From Chrysoperla carnea (taxonomy: Eukaryota; Arthropoda; Insecta; Neuroptera; Chrysopidae), in assembly GCF_905475395.1 (NCBI RefSeq), contig NC_058339.1:24002001-24066000 (forward strand): DNA of 64,000 bases, given 5' to 3'. Of this stretch, positions 60,425 to 64,000 are shown piece after piece. The notes under the pieces were generated by a model. It was given only the letters and a program-made list of their open reading frames with translations. It did no database searches and was not told the DNA's origin. The stretch's first letter is position 1. The number at the start of each line of letters is the position of its first letter. The position numbers and the translations under genes were made by a program.

Positions 60425-62265
60425 TGAAAATTTTACTTGTTCATTTTTTGAAAACGTGGAGTATCTACATAAAAGAACGTTTAGGTGGGATGGACAAATT
60501 TACTCCTTCAAAAATAACTAACCTACCAACCAAACCCAAGCTACTTAAATAAAGAAGACTATCCCTACTTGCATACCGACTTTAAATCCTCTAAGTTAAT
60601 TTGGAGACATTCAAAGACATAAGAAACCGAAAATACCTGCTATTTCCACATTTAAAAAGGACGGGCTGGGATCATTGGAACATCCATCCACCTAGCCGAA
60701 GTAGTAGTAGGGGGCTGTTGGGGATGCTTAAATGTAGCGGGACAGAAAATTAGATTAGATTTCATTTTGTCATGAAAGGGATTTATACTCCCAATCTCCT
60801 CTGTTTACCACCAATTCAGAGCCTAAGTCTATTTTTTGAGGAAAAACCAATCCGTATATTTATCCGTACGCACAAGCGAAAAATAAAACTGATTCAAGCA
60901 GCTTTGGAGATGACTAAAATGGTTTTTTTCGAAAATATCTTCACTTGGTTTTCAATTTTTTCTCGATTACATTACTTTCTTCACAGTAATGCACAAGGAA
61001 GTAATAAGTATATTTTATCGTTGTGTCTTTATGGGTTCCTATAAATACACAAGTGAACAAAATTTTTGTTAAAGGTATGTTATTACCATTTTGTTTGTGA
61101 CATTTGTGTGAAGACCTCATGCTGATTGTGGTCTCACAGCATGCTTATATACACAATTTTAAATGGATGTGATTTGAAGTTTGCAAATATAATTACGCTC
61201 TACGAAAAGATTTTGGGGTCTGTTTTCTGTTAATGATTTATGAAAGGGTTCGTATAAAACCGAATAAATGAATAAAGTTATATCCCTAACATAATTTATC
61301 AATTATTTGAAAATTTCCACATATTTTTCGTTTTTTTCGTTTATTTGTGTGCGTAGTCATCTTCCAGTGATTTTGGCGTTAAAGGACGCTGTTATGACTA
61401 ATTTGCAGTTCTTTACATGTTAATGTTATAGAAAATGTCAAATTAAATTTATTGAAAAATACTAATTAATTAAACTTAATGCATTAAAAATTGTGAAAAT
61501 AAGAAATCAAATTGCACAAATTTTATTTTTCAAATATAAATTATCGTAATTATTTATTTAAATTTGTGAGACAATAATATTAAATTTTCAATGTAAGTCA
61601 TAACTGCAATCCATACAATTATATATGCATCCATACAATTCTTTAATTAAAGTAGTGTATCGTTGTCATGGAAACGAAACTCGCACACGTTGAGAATACG
61701 AATTTGTATTATTAAGTTGAGATTTTTAATAGTAATTGTGGGACATAATCCGGTGAATTTTTCCGTAGTACTAAATTGGCTAGCATTTAACTTTTTGGAA
61801 ATTAATAATTTTTATTCCGAGAGTATTTGAATGAACGTTGATCATCAAGGGAATGGTAGAGGACGACAAAACAATCATTTACGGATTCATGTTTCACATA
61901 CTTAAATAATTGAAACGCCTAACTTCGTAGTTAGAGGCTTCAGAAACTTTACACTTCGTTTCGGATTTGTGCCGAGTTTGTTTTCGACAAAAATGTTTCT
62001 CTTGGTCAGCCGAGTCACGTTTTTGAACTTTTAAGTTTCGATTGAGTCTTATTACATTATTTCAGAGTCTTGCTTTGAATAACCATTAAAAAATTAATCA
62101 ATTATCTACATGTATACCCCAATTATCTACATATACTACCCCCTGATAGTCACCTAATCGAGTTTATAGTATGTCTGCTTACTAAGACAGGCGGCGATGG
62201 AGTGATACATATATCGAGCACATTGAAAAATTCTCTAGAGGATTCATTCATTATTTTCCTCAATA
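60425..62265. other. Non-coding, no gene seen
   Basis: The 90-codon frame at 60772-61044 has no recognisable domain and AT-biased composition like the flanks. A segment around 60650-60740 is GC-richer (AGCCGAAGTAGTAGTAGGGG) and may be transposon debris. Confidence 0.5.
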
Positions 62266-62271
62266 AGTTTG

Positions 62272-62450
62272 GTAAAAGTCTTGGTCTTGGTCTTGCAGAT
62301 TTAGGACTTGCTCTTGCAGAGTTGGTACTTGGTCTTGATGTTGATTTATATAGATAGGGCCTTGGTATTGGTGAAGAAGTGATACGTTATTGATTTTGAT
62401 TTTGAAAAATTTGCAAGACCAAGACAAAGACTGCAAGACCGAGACTGATT
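62272..62450. repeat. CTTGGT-type simple repeat with inverted partner
   Basis: Imperfect units of CTTGGT/CTTGCA run from 62276 to 62360 (AAGTCTTGGTCTTGGTCTTG), and the inverted form GCAAGACCAAGACAAAGACT, then GCAAGACCGAGAC, follows at about 62412-62445. The two can pair into a long hairpin. Confidence 0.65.
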
Positions 62451-62459
62451 ATTTATTAA

Positions 62460-64000
62460 TTCATAAAATTTAGAATAAGGTACTCATATTTCACCATAAA
62501 TGCTACTAACTGCGACTCGAATGGTTTATCAAAGTGTGTACCAAAATTTTTGTAAGCAAGTATACTGGACTTCATTTAATAATATTTATTATGTAATCAA
62601 TTTTTATTTATTTAAAAAAAAATATTTTTAAATCAAAATGACAGTCAGACATGTTAATACAATTATCATTATATTTTTATTTATTTAAGCTATCTTATAT
62701 ACCACGAACTCGACTTAAATTTCAACATATTATATTTAAATATATTAAATTTATTATTTTTATTGATTGAAATTAAATGGTTATTCCATTCATATTGATA
62801 ACAAAATATATTTGATATCAATGTATGTCTTTTAATTTTATATATTGAACAAATTCTTTTACTTATCAATTTTTTTCTTTATTTATTAATAGTTGAATCA
62901 TTCAAATTAAATATTTACCTAACTTTATATGATAAAACTGTGAAATACATGTGGTATTATTAATCCACATCGAAAAAAGCTTAAACGGAGATAGAGAATT
63001 TATTGAAATTTTTATAATCCTGGAGGAATGGAGAAATGTTTGCAAAAGATCGGCAGAAAATTTAAGCTAGAGCATTTGCTTTATTGTTGAAGGAAGAAAT
63101 AAATTTTTCTAACATAATTGACTTATTTACTTTGGAATTTTGAAAAAAATAATACTTTAAAAAACTAAACTTTAAAAAACTAATACTTTAAAAAACTATT
63201 AACTAAAATAGACTGCTAATCAGAAGAGCGGCAAGACAAAGGGGGGGGGGTACGTAAAAAAAATGGAAGAGGACTTTTCGTCTTAGAATTTTATTTTCTA
63301 ACTGATTCAACAAGGACGTCCGTTATTAGGAAACCCTGTTGAGCCCAGAAAACAATACACTCCTTTTTTGAGACAATAGTGTAAAAATAGTTCTAGTAAT
63401 ACAACTTTTAGCACTGACTAAAAAAGGCTTTCTTAGTCATGATTTAATTAAATTTTGTAAAATGTGTAATTTAAACTTATCTTCGGCTAGAATACAAATA
63501 CAAAATATATAAAACGATTATTTTTAGCATGATAACATAGATTTTTTGAATTTTTTTATTCAATACCTTTTAAAATATTTTCGTTTTTGTTCTACTCTGC
63601 ATGAGCTGGACTAACACTACTTTTAATTATCACTTTTTTCATAACAAAAAAGGAAGTTTTTACAAACGAAAAAAATCTTTCTTTTACAATTCATGTGATT
63701 CTATATTAATAGAGCAGGGTATACGTTTGAATGCCGGATTTCATTGTAACACCTATCTGTATTTATAGCAACGTTATTGTGGTAAAATTATAAAAGAATA
63801 ATAATGTTTACATTTAATATTTGTTTATCAATATTCTTTTTTGTGTAAAAATCAAAATATATTGAGTTATGATTGACAAATAAATTTTTTTTTGTCAATT
63901 TCAATTAGAAATATTCAAAAAGTATATACGTAGCTTTTAAAGTGCTATATTGAATAGAATACTTAAGATATTGATTTAATAAAAAGAAACAGCATTATTG
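62460..64000. other. Non-coding, no gene seen
   Basis: AT-rich; a G run at 63240-63250 and a short tandem of ACTTTAAAAAACTAA around 63155-63200. No frame or repeat end identified. Confidence 0.55.

Noticed and set aside
1..64000. CRISPR array or other regularly spaced direct repeats
   Set aside because: The tandem repeats found (162, ~225, ~232 and ~315 bp) are long and diverged with no unique spacers; the DNA is eukaryotic.

Overview
The window is AT-rich eukaryotic DNA with spliced genes, GT-AG introns, long introns and intergenic stretches full of degraded transposons. The ubiquitin hydrolase, the codon usage, a short run of the insect-type telomere pentamer (TTAGG/CCTAA) and many hAT, MITE, SINE and non-LTR remnants point to an arthropod, most likely an insect. 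The order cannot be fixed from the sequence alone. No prokaryotic operon, CRISPR array, rRNA or intact tRNA gene was seen.

Layout. 1-3.2 kb: non-coding, with a hAT-type MITE at 2.1-2.5 kb. 3.2-10.0 kb, + strand: a complete eight-exon coding region for USP47, a deubiquitinase of about 1,346 residues with an intact Cys/His catalytic centre. All seven coding introns were joined in phase by reading the splice sites; two carry copies of dispersed repeats. 10.6-17.7 kb: non-coding. 17.7-43.8 kb, - strand: the 3' part of a second gene. Four exons join in phase across introns of 1.5, 15.4 and 8.1 kb. They encode the C-terminal ~386 residues of a single-pass membrane protein: a short extracellular part, one transmembrane helix, and a ~220-residue cytoplasmic tail with several tyrosine motifs and a possible PDZ ligand. 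I do not recognise the family. Its 5' exons were not found and probably lie at higher coordinates or beyond the window. 43.8-64 kb: no convincing gene; transposon debris including a nested hAT, a tRNA-derived SINE, a dead non-LTR retrotransposon 3' end and several repeat families.

The two genes converge: USP47 ends at 9,968 and the membrane-protein gene ends at 17,725 on the other strand. Nothing in the sequence links their functions.

The most unusual signal is a short motif, TGGTGGAAGCG, seen 7 times exactly and about 5 more times with mismatches between 26.5 and 59.5 kb, on both strands, with little conserved flank. It is absent from the first 26 kb. Two copies, extended to a perfect 16-bp inverted repeat, bracket a 1.6-kb interval holding the CpG-rich spot at ~39.5 kb.
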